A stretch of 64,000 bases of DNA from Basidiobolus meristosporus CBS 931.73 (Eukaryota; Basidiobolomycota; Basidiobolomycetes; Basidiobolales; Basidiobolaceae), in assembly GCA_002104905.1 (NCBI GenBank), contig MCFE01000091.1:62001-126000 (forward strand), written 5' to 3'. Shown piece after piece: positions 43,211-54,832 of the stretch. A model generated the notes under the pieces. That model saw nothing but the letters and a program-made list of their open reading frames with translations, ran no database searches and was not told the origin of the DNA. Both the position numbers and the translations under genes were made by a program. Within the stretch, counting starts at the first letter, position 1. Each line of letters begins with the position of its first letter.

Positions 43211-43578
43211 TGTTACAAGTCTTGGTATAAGAGTTGTAGAGGAATAGGAAGTTTAGCTAGTATTGTATTCACTAAAACTTGAACGGATTTTTATTGAGGT
43301 TCCAGCATCTCCTTATATACATTTTGCCAGATCAATTGCTGACTAATTGTATTTCCTAATGTAGGTTGTGGGTGATGACTCATTTGATTGCATCATCATC
43401 ACCCAATAAGATCCTACTTAATATATCTATTTCTGTCTGATAAGGATCTGCTGATTCATTTGCTGACTAATGCTACTGATTTCATAGATAATACTGATAT
43501 ACTGATAACCTAAACATATACTAATTGATTTGACTAAAAACTGATCTAACTTAAACATTCAAGCAGCAGATCATAACA
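43211..43578 (-). repeat. 5' LTR-G of G1 (right side)
   Basis: 368 bp, matching the left LTR except for about eight positions. TATA (read on minus) ATGTATATAAGGAG. Confidence 0.93.
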
Positions 43579-43671
43579 TGGGAACTAGTAAATGAGCAGT
43601 GGCATAGAGCCATTGGTTTCCTGCCAAAGCTGTGGAACCAGAGCATTACAGCAGAAATACTGATTGACTAG

Positions 43672-43891
43672 TGGATTTTAATGGAATTACTAGTTGAGTG
43701 TGCAGTTGAGCTTAATGTTGGTGTAGGGTATAGGGACTTGTATAGGTTAATAAAATTGGCAATTGAGGTACAACAGAGTTTCAACAGAATTAAATCAACT
43801 TGTACACATGAAAAGTAGAGAAACAGGTGAGTCAGGAAGTAAGGAGTGCAAAAAAGAGTCAATAGCCAATCAATGCACACAAATATAGGAG
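43672..43891. other. Downstream of ORF-X, nothing recognised
   Basis: AT-rich, no open frame with family features. Confidence 0.4.
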
Positions 43892-44425
43892 GTGATAGAG
43901 TATCTGAGATCAGAAAGTGAGCAAATTGGCAGGGGACCAATTGACAGTCACTTATACACTGTTCCGATGAAAAATTTTGGCTATGCTTTTTGTGAATTCT
44001 GGGGTTCAATTATTGTTCAACAATCTCTGGACAGTGTCCTAACAGGATCAATACCTCTTAGTCATGGGACTTGGACTTTGTGATGGCCTTTTGATGGGAT
44101 CATTACAATAGCTTTTCATAGTGTATATATGTGCCCTACTCATTACTCTAGCAGAACTGGATATCTCAGAGAGTTGACAGCAATGAAAGAATTGGAATTA
44201 AAGTGGTGGCATGAGCTCTACATCAAGATGCCAGCAGATTTATATACAAAGATCTATAACCAGACAAGTATTGAAGTCCAGAATGAACCAAGAGTGAGGG
44301 GATTTGATGAGGTAGCCATAAAAGAAAAATTCCACGTGCAATCTGAACTCTACAGGCCAGATGTGCTTGCTTGTGCCTCAACTTTGGGAACTAAAGAGAT
44401 TTTAAATGTGTTTTGCAATAATTGA
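43892..44425 (+). pseudogene. Unrecognised ORF with a single in-frame stop
   Basis: One frame runs 43892-44425 broken only by TGA 44081-44083: 63 residues before, about 113 after. The second part has a well-formed, globular composition (MKELELKWWHELYIKMPADL, NQTSIEVQNEPRVRGFDEVA, REK-type charge pattern, SELYRPDVLACASTLGTKEI). I do not recognise a family. It lies just after ORF-X of the tnp2-like element, so it may belong to it or be a captured or host gene fragment. Confidence 0.4.
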
Positions 44426-44605
44426 TTAATCTACAATATGATATATTAGTGGAGCCAAGTGGCTTCCAAGAGCAAAATATGCAGGACTTGTCAAGGAGCA
44501 GCTCAATAGTATCAGACAGAGGTTAGCATATACACTAAGAAATCAGAAGGTGAGCTTCAAGAGAAAAAATACAGACTGCAAGCAACTGCATCTAGATTGC
44601 ACCAG
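44426..44605. other. Unassigned, leading to solo LTR-B
   Basis: No gene recognised; target duplication ACCAG occupies 44601-44605. Confidence 0.4.
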
Positions 44606-45302
44606 TGTTGTGCATAAACATTAAAGACTTGGCCAATTTACTTTGTAAGAAAATTTGGTACCCTAACTGATTTTCCTTAACCCAAACATACCTAAGCCCT
44701 ATTGTGAAATATCTTATAACTTCTCAAAATCCATTTTTAGCTGTTGCACCTGATTAATTTTCTTTTGGTCCTTACTTCCTCAACTGATATGCTAAGCATT
44801 TCCAAGTAATCAGTCATCTGAGATCTATCCAACCACTTAGCAGTTGCCAAGACATCTGCTGATTGATGATGCAGTATTCATTTATTTTATGTGCCTATTG
44901 AAATCCTAACTAAAACAATTAGCCCAGTCTCTAGGTGCTTAGTAATTCAACCTGATCAGAAAAGTATAAATAAAGTTTACCAAACCACTTGAACCAGTGT
45001 GTGTCTCAACAAAACTTAAATTGTGTGTCAGCAAAATTAACAATTCAGCAATTCTGCTCCAGTTTCTACCCAAGCCTAGCATACAGAGCACTCCCACAAA
45101 CGCCAAGCCTAGACTACATTGCAAACCAACTCTGTTGCCTTTATAGCCAAACCCAGCTATCTACAAGACCATTATTAGACCAGAACCTCTTTACTAATAT
45201 GTCTGCCAGTCTCCAGCAATTCCAAGATTCTGCACTTGGATGTCACTAAGGTTCAGTTAAATCATTGAGGAGCTTTTTCATACTTTTCTCTTGGATGCAA
45301 TA
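44606..45302 (+). repeat. Solo LTR-B (697 bp), second copy
   Basis: TGTTGTGCATAAAC...TTGGATGCAATA, same length as 4192-4888. Flanks ACCAG (44601-44605) and GCCAG (45303-45307). TATAAATAAAG at about 44966-44976. Confidence 0.88.
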
Positions 45303-46252
45303 GCCAGCATGCCTTCCTGGATTCCTACCATCCCTTGCAACTCCAGCACACTGGTGCATGCCAGTCCAGTCTATGCCAACACCCTTCAGAAGAGCAACCT
45401 GTAATGAGTCAACATGTGTGAGGTCAACACATGCACTTTGAAGCAAAACTACCAGTACTTGCCTAACTGCTCATATTGTCGTAAGTCCATTTGAGTAGGA
45501 CAAGTTAGGGTTGCATGTTGCATTGTATTAAACTCAGCCAAGAGCCTTGCCTACACATCAGGTAGCACCTGCTTGTACCATCACACCTGACCATCATCAA
45601 GTTACTTCTGCTGAACTGATTGACAATGACCAACTGGAAGTGCCTCTACTACCAGAGCCTTTGGCAACTAAAAGAACACATTGGCCCATGGCACTTCAAG
45701 CTAGTTCTGAAACATCATCTGGAGCAATTCAGCATGGCTAATCTCCAGCCCTGCACTCATCAACTAGGAGGCAAAACACTGACTACAAGTACATAAGTAG
45801 CTAAGAAGATAGTCAAGAAGGAAGTAATATAGGTATGCAAAGTGAATCACTAGCAAACACTTCAATAGTAATGTTGGTGAGAAAAAACCTATGAGAAGAT
45901 GATGCAACTGCGTTGAGATGCTATCATTTATTGTGATCCAAACTACACAATTTTTTTCATTCCAAAATAGGCATTGTCAATTAATGATCACCAAGTTTCT
46001 GATTTAAGTAATATCAGAGTCTTCTCACATTTGTGATAGAACATTGATAAGTAAAGCCTGCATACATATACATCATTTGCAACACCAGTGCAGCCATTTG
46101 ATCTGACTTGATCTACCTAATTGGTTGCGTGCTAGCTAGACAGCTTGTCCAATCACGGAAATTAGGGATTTACTTGCTCAGTGAGCAAAATGGGATATTT
46201 GATGGCAAATCAGGTAGCAGGTGTGTTGGTCAGTAAGCAAGTTGGGGACTAG
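45303..46252. other. About 950 bp with no recognised element
   Basis: A 64-residue plus frame (45547-45741, TPDHHQVTSAELIDNDQLEV) has plausible composition but no family. The rest shows neither LTR, TIR nor coding signal to me. Possibly the continuation of the broken gene before LTR-B. Confidence 0.4.
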
Positions 46253-46621
46253 TGCTTTAATCTTTTGCATTAAGGCTTGAGTTAGATCAGTTTTTAGTCA
46301 AAATGATCAGTTTTGTGTTTAGTGTATCAGTATATTGGTGTTATCTATAAAATCAATAGTATTAGCCAGCAGATGAGTCAGCAAATCTTTATCAGACAGA
46401 AATAGATAAAATAAGTAGGATCTAATTGGGTGATGATGGTGTAGTCAAATGAGTCATTAGCCACAACCTACATTGGGAAATACAATTAGTCAGCAATTCA
46501 TCTGGCAAAGTGTATATAAAGAGTTGCTGGAATCCCAATATTGATTAGTTCAAGTTTTAGTAAATGCACCACTAGCTAAACTCCCTATTCCTTTACAGCT
46601 CTTATATTAAAACTTCTACAA
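46253..46621 (+). repeat. LTR-G, 5' LTR of gypsy G2
   Basis: TGCTTTAATCTTTTGC...AACTTCTACA, diverged from G1, with TATA (GTGTATATAAAGAG). Followed by primer site TTGGTAGCAGCAATAACC (46622-46639). Confidence 0.82.
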
Positions 46622-47220
46622 TTGGTAGCAGCAATAACCAGTGACCCCCCTCCTTAACAAAGACAAAGCCACTCTCAAGATGTCAGAAGATCAAGAATGG
46701 AAGAATACAATGCAGCAAATTCTGGCTCAACTGCAGCAGCAATGAATGACAACTATGGCACAGAACCAGCAAAGCCCTGTCAACAGTAACTTTAGTGTGG
46801 AAGTCAGCTGGTATAGTGGTTTAGTCAATGAAAATTTGGGAACTTGGCACTTCAGAGAGTTGAATACATTGTTGATGGGTTGAAAGAAATAACTAGCAAG
46901 GAAGTGAATTATCAAAGACCTCAGACAATCAAAGATGCTATCAAGATTGAAATTGAAAATGAACTTGCAATGTTTGGGGTTGGAAAGCCCACAATGACCA
47001 CTCAGAGAGGCTGCTATCACTATGAAAGGATATAATCAGAAGCAGCGTCAATGGAAGTATATGCTATGTGGAAGAATCCCTACTCAGAAGTATGTATAAA
47101 GAAAAGATCTTGCTTGATGGCCACCAGCAAGGGCATATCCACAAGTACTGCCCTCAGTGAAGAAGCTGACACCAGTCAACAAGAACCTTCAACCACATTG
47201 AAGCCCTTGAGTATGGAAAC

Positions 47221-47598
47221 TGCTGAGATATTGGACTATTTGGTACCATTCAGCAGCTAAAAATTCACTTAACAGCTCCAGACTAGTCTTGGTTACTGTA
47301 GGACTAATTTGCAGCCCCTACACTGCCAGTTTCTTCAGGTCTTTGATCTTGTGATTTTTCTAGTTTAGTGAAGAACAAATTAACAAATTAACAATTTCAA
47401 TCAAGCATTATACACTAGCTCTAAGAATGCTACCAAATGCTCCTGAATGTTGATAAACCCTCCTTACGTAGTATTACAGCTGTATTACTTCTACAAAGGT
47501 ATAAATACTGACCTTCTTTAAGAAAGAACAACAGGTTAACTATTATTACTATTTCTGGATCAGTTCCCTATATCTAAGTCACTTCTTGAATTGCAACA
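47221..47598 (+). repeat. 5' LTR-D of copia-2
   Basis: 378 bp, TGCTGAGATATTGG...AATTGCAACA; TATA box GGTATAAATACTGACC (about 47499-47514). An 8-bp duplication (ATTAACAA twice) accounts for most of the length difference from the 3' LTR. Confidence 0.9.
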
Positions 47599-47615
47599 GG
47601 TTATAAGCCCCAATT
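47599..47615 (+). promoter_or_regulatory. Primer binding site of copia-2
   Basis: GGTTATAAGCCCCAATT: initiator-tRNA anticodon-arm type as in copia-1, with ATA for ATG. Confidence 0.7.
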
Positions 47616-47639
47616 GCCTTGACCTATTCAAAGGAAGAC

Positions 47640-48692
47640 TTCTACCAGCAAACAGAATAATACAATCTTCTTTGCAGTAAAGGAGAGGTTTGATGGCAAG
47701 AACTACGGACTTGGAGAATCAAGATGTTGATCCACCTTAAGGAAAGAAAACTTTGGAAAATAGGAGGAGGAAAAGAAGTTGAGCTTAAAGGAACAGCAGA
47801 AGTAGTGGAAAGCTTCAAGAAAAGGAGAGAAAGGCCTTTCATGCAATATGTATCAATGTGCAAGGTTCCTTCATTGGGCAAGTCCATGCTTGAAATACTG
47901 CCAAAGCAGCATGGATATCCTTGGAGAAAATCTTTAGAGCAAAGTCAGTATCAAGCAAGCATTAATTAAAACAAAAGCTCTTCAACATGAGGAAGAAGCC
48001 AAATGATGATATGCAACAACCCAATACCAGAATGGCAACACTTGCAGAAGTACTTAACAGTAATAATACTGGTGCAGATGATGAAGAGAAGATACTCTGT
48101 CTGCTTTGCAGCTTACCAGACAAGTATGAACTACTCATATTTTATTTTGAAAGCAGAGAAGACAACTCAACTATAGATTATGTCAAAGGATGACCTCTCC
48201 ATGAAGAACTCTGACGTAATGATGAAACAAAGAAAATGAAGACAATACTTTATTCCGCTCAAAAAGACATACAGAAAAGAAGGGAAAGCAACAAAATCAA
48301 AGAAAATCTGGTTGCTGTAACTACGGTAAGAAGCCAACACACTTGACAAGAGAATGCAAGAAGAAACAAGCAGACAAAAAACACAAACTAGAGCAGGCAA
48401 ACCATATAGCAACTGATGAACAGCTATTTGTAACTGTACAAGAGAGTGCAGGTAGCCAAAGTAATGAATGGTATATAGACTCTAAAGCATCACAGCATAT
48501 TTGTGGTATAAAGAAGTGGTTCAGCAACTTAAAGACTATTCCTGCAAGAAAGGCTTATCTGGGAGACAACTCTGCACTGGTAGCTACTGTCCATGAGTCT
48601 ATACAACTAAATATAAATGATATCTCAGGAGCTACAACAGCAAAACTGACTGACACACTCAATGTACCTGGAATAGATAGGAACATACTCTG
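47640..48692 (+). pseudogene. copia-2 gag and protease
   Basis: Gag in several shifted frames (47724-48193; EEKILCLLCSLPDKYELLIF is the copia gag C-terminal block). Degraded zinc knuckle CCNYGKKPTHLTREC (48317-48360). Protease WYIDSKASQHICG, where the catalytic DSG is DSK (48469-48510). TGA at 48691-48693. Confidence 0.82.
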
Positions 48693-48839
48693 AGTCAGCG
48701 AAGCAGCTGCTCAGGGACTGAGATTAGTTTCTACTGAGCTGAGCTGCTCAATAGTGAGTGAAATTGGACAAAAATTAGATTTGGAAATCTGAGACTACAA
48801 TAAATCCAGGTTACAGTGCAAGATAATTGTACCTGAGTA

Positions 48840-51349
48840 TGTTAACATTGCTGAAACTGATGAAACCAGCTGGGATATGTGGCATAGGAGGCTCGGACAC
48901 ATTGGGCAACAGAAAATGAGCCAATTTGGGAGAAATCAACTTGTTTTATGCCTGAAAACTCAATTCCCATCAAATTGACTGTCTGTAAGGAATATTCAGG
49001 TGGTCAACAAGCTAGACAACATTCCGGGAGCTCAGGAAGCATTGACCCCTCAGAAATATTGGCTATTGTACACTCAGACTTGTATGGGTGCATGAGAACA
49101 TTGTCCATTGAAGCTCACAACTACTTTATGACACTTATCAATGACAAGACAAGATATACATGGGTTTACTTACTCAAAACAAAGAATAAGGCCTTGGAGT
49201 TGTTTCAACACTTTAAGAACATGGCAGAGAAAGAAACTGGGTTTAAATTAAAGATACTTCAAAGTGACAATGGTGGGGAATGCTGCTCAAAGGAGTTTGC
49301 AAAATACTGCTCATCAACTGGTGTACTACAACAGACCACTGTTACACATACTCCACAGCAAAATGGAGTAGCAGAAGATGCAAATAGAACAATAGCAGAT
49401 ATGGGGTGATTTTGCTACATGATAAGGGAGTGGACTACAAGTTCTGGGCTGAATCTGTTATTGCCGCAGTTTACCTCAAGCATATATGCCCAACAAGGGC
49501 ACTACATGATTCTACTCCCTTTGAAGCACATACATGCAAACATATGGACATCCAGCACCTCAGGATCCTTGGCAATGGTGTCTTTTATTACATCCCTGAC
49601 AAACAACACTCAAAGCTGGAACCAAAGGGTAGAGAAGGGATCTTTCTTAGGTATTGTGATGATACTAAAGGGTATAGCATGTATGATGGCAAAACTCAGA
49701 AGCTGATCAAGAGCAGGGACATTGTATTTGAGGAAATTTCAGATCAGAAAACCACTGAAATCGTTGGCCAGTTGCTGGATAGTGCAATCAACATTGCTGA
49801 AGAGAATACAGACCAAATTCATCCAGATATGGAAGATGACTCTACCATTTCCAGATCATGGCATATTATCCTAGTTAGGAGATCCACCAGAATAAAAAAT
49901 GCCTCCAGATCCTGGTGGCAGATATCCAATGATGAAGAAGAAGCTTATTTTGCCTTATGTGCCAAACTCCAGAATCTGAAACAGGTAATGCAAAGTCTAG
50001 ATGCTACTATATGGCAACAAGCTGTGCAGGAGGAGTACTAATCACTGAGCAAGGCAAAAATGTGGGAACTGGTTGTTAACCAAATGGGAGAAAGTCAATA
50101 GGACGTAGATGGGTCTATCAGATCAAGATAACCTCATATGGTACTGCTGATAAGTACAAGGCTAGATTGGTGGCTAAAGGCTATTTGCAAAAGCAGGGAC
50201 TAGACTTTAAGGAAACATTTACCCTGATTGCCAATTTTAACTTCAGTAGGACAGTTCCAGCCATGGCAGCTGGACAATGTCTAGATTTACTCCAAATTCA
50301 CATAAAAGCAGCCTTTCCAAATGGGGATTGGCAGGAAACTATATGTATATGGATCATCTACAAGGTTTTACCAATCCAACAGGCCCCATGAGGTGTGCAG
50401 ATATTAGAAACTGCTGTATCAGCATAGGCAGGCACCTAGAGCATGATATATCAAGATTGAGACATACCTAGAGCAGATTGAGCTCATTTGTAGCACTGCA
50501 GATCACAGTTTATGTGTGAAACAGCTCAAAAAGGGTATGAACATCCTGGTCCTTTATGCAGACAACCAAATAATAGCTACAGGTGACCAGGAGGCACTAA
50601 AACAATAAAAGATTGAGCAAATCTGAGCCAGTTTAGGTGAAAATGGCTCAAGTATGGACCAAAACTTGCCCTATCAGCAAATTATTGGTAGCCCAATGTT
50701 CTTCATGGTGTCTACAAATCTAGATTTTGCAGTAGCTTATGGAAAAGTCAGTCAATCCATGCAGACATATGGATCAGATCAAATTAGAGCAGTTAAGCAG
50801 ATTTTCAGATATCTGCAAGGTACCATAAATATGGTACTGTAATATTCTGAAGCAGCTAATAAGCATAAGTTTGATTTCCATAGTAATTCAGATTGTAGAA
50901 GGGATTTGATTGACCAACACTCTACTGCTGGGTATGTATTACTTTATGATGGTGAGGCTATTACTTGGAAATACAAGTAACAACCATCTGTGGCCCTATC
51001 TACAATTGAAGCTGAATATACGGCTCTTTTGCAAGCAGCTAAGGAGGCTATATGGCTACAGAAATTATTCAAAGACTTGGGCTTTAGTCCAGATGAGCCA
51101 ATATGTATTTACAAATATAATTAAAGTTGTATTTCATTAGCTATAAGTCCTACTAATCATACCAGAGTTAAGCACATATATGTACATTGCCACTTTGTGA
51201 GGGAAGCTGTTTAAAATAGCAAAGTAGAGTTGGCTTACTATCCAGTTGACAAAGTGGTGGAAAATATATTGACAAAACCATTAGCTAGACCACAACTTGA
51301 GAATCTCAGAGAGGAATTAGGATTAAGAAATTATTTAGTTGAGGGAGAG
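48840..51349 (+). pseudogene. copia-2 integrase, RT and RNase H
   Basis: WHRRLGHIGQQKM zinc region (about 48879), integrase Asp (VHSDLYGC, about 49068), Asp (LQSDNGGEC) and Glu (NGVAEDANRTIADM) all kept, TGA 49407-49409, then 49406-50041 integrase C-terminus. RT LVAKGYLQKQGLDF; the first catalytic Asp is His (QIHIKAAF, about 50295) and YVDD is YADN (about 50555). RNase H to about 51335, then purine tract TTGAGGGAGAG before the 3' LTR. Confidence 0.85.
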
Positions 51350-51718
51350 TGTTGAAATATTGGACTATTTAGTATCATTCAGCAGTTAAAAATCACTTAA
51401 CAACTCTAGATTAGTCTCAGTCACTGTAGGACTAATTTACAGTCCCAACTCTGCCAGTTCCTTCAGGTCTATGATCTTGTGATTATTCCACTTTGGTCAA
51501 GAGCAAATTAACAATTTCTACCAAACATTATTTATTAGCTCCAAAAATATTACCAAATACCCCTAAATGTTGAGAAACCCTCCTTGAGTAGTGTTACAGC
51601 TGTAATACATCTACAAAGGTATAAATACTGACCTACTTTATCATTATACTACAGTTCAACTAAAATCACTATTTCTTGATAAGTTCCTTATTTTCAAATC
51701 ACTTTTTAAAATGCAACA
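51350..51718 (+). repeat. 3' LTR-D of copia-2
   Basis: 369 bp, TGTTGAAATATTGG...AAATGCAACA. Confidence 0.9.
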
Positions 51719-52242
51719 GAAACATGGAGGATGAACTTCAAGAAGACTCAGAGCTCACCTCACATATCATAGAGGCATTTTGATCCCAAATGACTTCAAA
51801 CTCAGAAAGCTATTATACTTGAATGGAGTAATCAATGGTAACCTGCCAGGATTATGTTTGACACAGGAGTATTGCATGAGTCTACATCAGAGCAATTTGT
51901 CTTGAATGCTGGAATCAACTCAGAGCCCACCAAAGCAACTTAAGTCTCAAAAGCGGATGGGAACCCTTACTTAATCAATCATAATACTCTGCCAGTAAGA
52001 ATAAAGATCAATGACTATGAAGAAGACCTCTAGGTCTACATACCTGGGAACTGCAAATTTGATCATGTACTTGGGAAAACATGGCTATTCTGCTGTAATC
52101 CATCAATTAACTGGAGAACCATGCCACCCCAATCCAAAGAGACAACAATACTGATCAGGTCTTACCTGCCAGACTGGATTCAGATTGACCAACTACAGTT
52201 TGTGTAAAAATATTGAACTTAGCAAAATTCATATCCATGGGG

Positions 52243-52611
52243 TGTTATGATCTACCACTTGAATGTTTAGGTTAGATCAGCTTTTAGTCAAATCAATTAG
52301 TTATATGGTAAGCCTATCAGTAAATCAGTGTTATCTATCAAATCAGTAGTATTAGTCAGCAAATGAAAGATCAGATCCTTATCAGACAGAAATAGGTATA
52401 TTATGCAGGATCTTATTGGGTGATGATAATGCAATCAAATGACTCATCAGTTACAACCTACATTAGGCAATACAATTAGTCAGCAATTGATTTGGCAAAA
52501 TGTATGTAAGGAGCTGCTGGAACCTCAATACAAATCAGTTCAAGTTTTTGTGATTACAATACTGGCTAAACTCTGCTTTCCTCTACAACTCTTATATCAA
52601 GACTTGTAACA
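52243..52611 (+). repeat. LTR-G, 5' LTR of gypsy G3
   Basis: 369 bp, TGTTATGATCTACC...AGACTTGTAACA, primer site TTGGTAGCAGCAATAATC at 52612-52629. Confidence 0.92.
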
Positions 52612-54832
52612 TTGGTAGCAGCAATAATCAGAAACTTCCCCAAGAAAGAAGCAGCCTTCCTCAAGATGTTCAATAATGAAGTATGGAAGAATACTATGCA
52701 GCAGATCCTGGCCCAGCAGCAGCAGTTACTCCAGATCCTTAGCCAGCTACAGCAAGTAATGACTACCATGGCCCAAAGCCAGCAAAACCCTGTCAGTAGC
52801 AACTTTGGTGTGAAGGTCAAAGAGTACCATGGTAAAGTCAATGAAGACATGGGAACCTGGCTCTTTCAGATTGGAGAAGCTTTCAAGGCTGGGGGAGTTG
52901 CTGCAGAAATAAGTTACATTATGCAGCCTCTTACCTGGCAGATTCAGCTTTACAGTGGTACTATTACTAGATCAGCTCAGCCACCATGATGGGATGCTCT
53001 ACAATCTCTACCTGGGGTGAGTTTGTGCTGGAAATTCAGATTGCTTTTGAACATCAACACCAGCAGTCACTGCCAAGAAGAAAGTTGAAGACACTCTGAA
53101 AGAAAGGAATGATTCAAGAGTACTTCTATTAATATAAATATCTACTTGGTCATATTGAAAGAATGAACCCCTGGATCAAGTGGAATACTTTATTGATTGA
53201 TTGAAATATAGAACTTGCAAAGAAGTGAATTATCAAAGACATCAGACAATTGAAGAAGCCATCAAGATTGCTGTTGACTATGACTCAGCTATGTTTGGAG
53301 TTGGGGAGCCCACAAAGACTAATCAGAGAGGCTACAATCACAATGAAAGAAGACAATCAGAAGCAGTGCCAATGGATATAGATTCTATGCAGAAGAATTC
53401 TCCCACTGAAGAATGCAAGAAAAAAGGAATTTGCTATAATTGCCACCAGCAGGAAAATATTGCAAAGTGCTGCCATTGGGGGAGAAACAGTCACTAGCCA
53501 TCAAGAACCTTCAACCATGTTGAGACCCTTGAGCATAGTAACATTTGGGGATGAGCTTGAAGAAGACTCAGAACTCACCTTCCATATGACAGAAGAATAC
53601 CTATCCCAGATGGCCTTGAACACAGGAAAGCTACTATATTTGAATGGAGTAATTGATGGAGTGCCTGCCAAGATTGTGATTGACTCAGGAGCATTGCATG
53701 AGTACATGTCAGAGCAATTTGCTTTGAAGGCTGGAATCAACTTGGAAACCAACAAATCAACTTTATTGCCAACAGCAGAAGGGAACTCTCATATAATCAA
53801 CTATATTACACAGCTACTGAGGATAAAGATCAATAACTATGAAGATGACCTATATGCCTATATGTTTGGGAACTGCAGGTTTGACCTTTTACCTGGAAAA
53901 ATCTAGCTAATCCTTCCACTCCAGCACCCCAGAAGGTCCCGGCCCCCTTGAAGGAACATTCAGATGTATTCCCAGATGAACTTGCAAACCTACCACAAGT
54001 CAGAAATGTATATCATGCCATTAACACAAGAGATAGCACACCAGTGAGTAAGACACCTTACAGAATGAGTCCATTGAAGTTGGAAGGGATGAAGAGATAA
54101 GTTGATCATTTATTAGAGCAAGGATATATCAGACCCAGCAAGTCACCTAGGGGAGCACCAGTGCTTTTGTGAAAAAGAAGGATGGAGAACTTAGACTGTG
54201 CATTAATTACAGAGACCTCAACTTGGTTACCATGAAGAATAAGTACCCTATTCCTTGGATTGATGAGCTTTTGAACTAACTCTATGGAGCTGCCATATCC
54301 TGAAAGATTGGCCTTATAACAGGATACTATCAGATTAGGGTGAGACAGAAGTCATCCCTAAGACAGCATTCAGGACTAGTTATGGATATTGCAAGTACTT
54401 AGTCATCAGTTTTGGCCTTGCCAATGCCCTTGCAACATTCATGGCCTTGTTGTAGACTGTCTTACAGGAGTACTTTGAAAAGATTGTGATAATCTACCTA
54501 GATGACATACTGATATACACCAGGACAGAAGAGGATCACTTGATCCACATTGAAAAGGTCTTGAAGAAGGTAAGAGAGAACAAGCTATATGGAAAGCTGC
54601 CCAAATGCAAATTCTTCAAGGAACAAATTGAATATCTGGGACACATAGTGACTAGTGCAGGAGTGATCTTAGACCATAAGAAGGCTAAAGTTATCAAGAA
54701 TCTCAAGCATCCCTATAGCATAATAGAACTCAGATCATTCCATGGAATGGTCTCCTTTTGTTGGAGATTTGTCAAGTCCTTTGCAAGTATTGCAGCCCCT
54801 TTGACCAATATCCTCAAGAAAGACAACACCTT

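Larger units (their letters stand above)
37835..43578 (-). mobile_element. gypsy G1: complete Ty3/gypsy element with nested solo LTR-C
   Basis: LTR-G copies at 37835-38201 and 43211-43578 (TGTTA..TAACA ends, about 8 differences by eye) between perfect TGGG duplications (37831-37834, 43579-43582). Minus-strand order from 43210: primer site, gag, protease, RT, RNase H, integrase, polypurine tract. Best preserved gypsy in the window, yet with frameshifts in gag, stops at gag/protease and RT borders, an Asn for the second integrase Asp, and an LTR inserted in the integrase. Confidence 0.95.
36613..43671 (+). pseudogene. ORF-X, best copy, split by gypsy G1
   Basis: Plus-strand frame 36613-37834 continuing in frame at 43583-43671 once G1 and its TGGG duplication are removed: ...LAEDQDIW joins ELVNEQWHRAIGFLPKLWN and a TAG at 43669-43671. 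Two premature stops, TAA 37315-37317 and TAG 37684-37686. Product about 435 residues: N-terminal IPKPKNQKTLKICEAIE and EEWANIQEAFRSLASHHLKA (likely helical), a basic middle with a roughly 48-residue internal duplication (RRQQVAGRVPIRDNQADTDA and EKKHPVARQVPARDKQAKTD units), KKLQFLPIDAPSPEQTESHH and a helical C-terminus. No known domain; the 5' end abuts LTR-C, so the true start is uncertain. Confidence 0.65.
47221..51718 (+). mobile_element. copia-2: second, distinct full-length copia element (LTR-D)
   Basis: 4498 bp with LTRs at 47221-47598 and 51350-51718 between perfect GAAAC duplications (47216-47220, 51719-51723), inserted in gypsy G2 gag. Only distantly similar to copia-1. Heavily mutated: the two LTRs differ at many sites, every domain has stops and key residues are lost. 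Confidence 0.93.
46622..52242 (+). pseudogene. gypsy G2 gag/protease remnant, split by copia-2
   Basis: 46680-47220: gag start (SEDQEWKNTMQQILAQLQ), internal deletion, then GCCHC region remains. Copia-2 occupies 47221-51718. 51719-52242 resumes gag/protease (MEDELQEDSEL; the protease DSG is degraded to DTG in MFDTGV-type text in a shifted frame). It is then truncated by the LTR of G3 at 52243. Confidence 0.8.
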
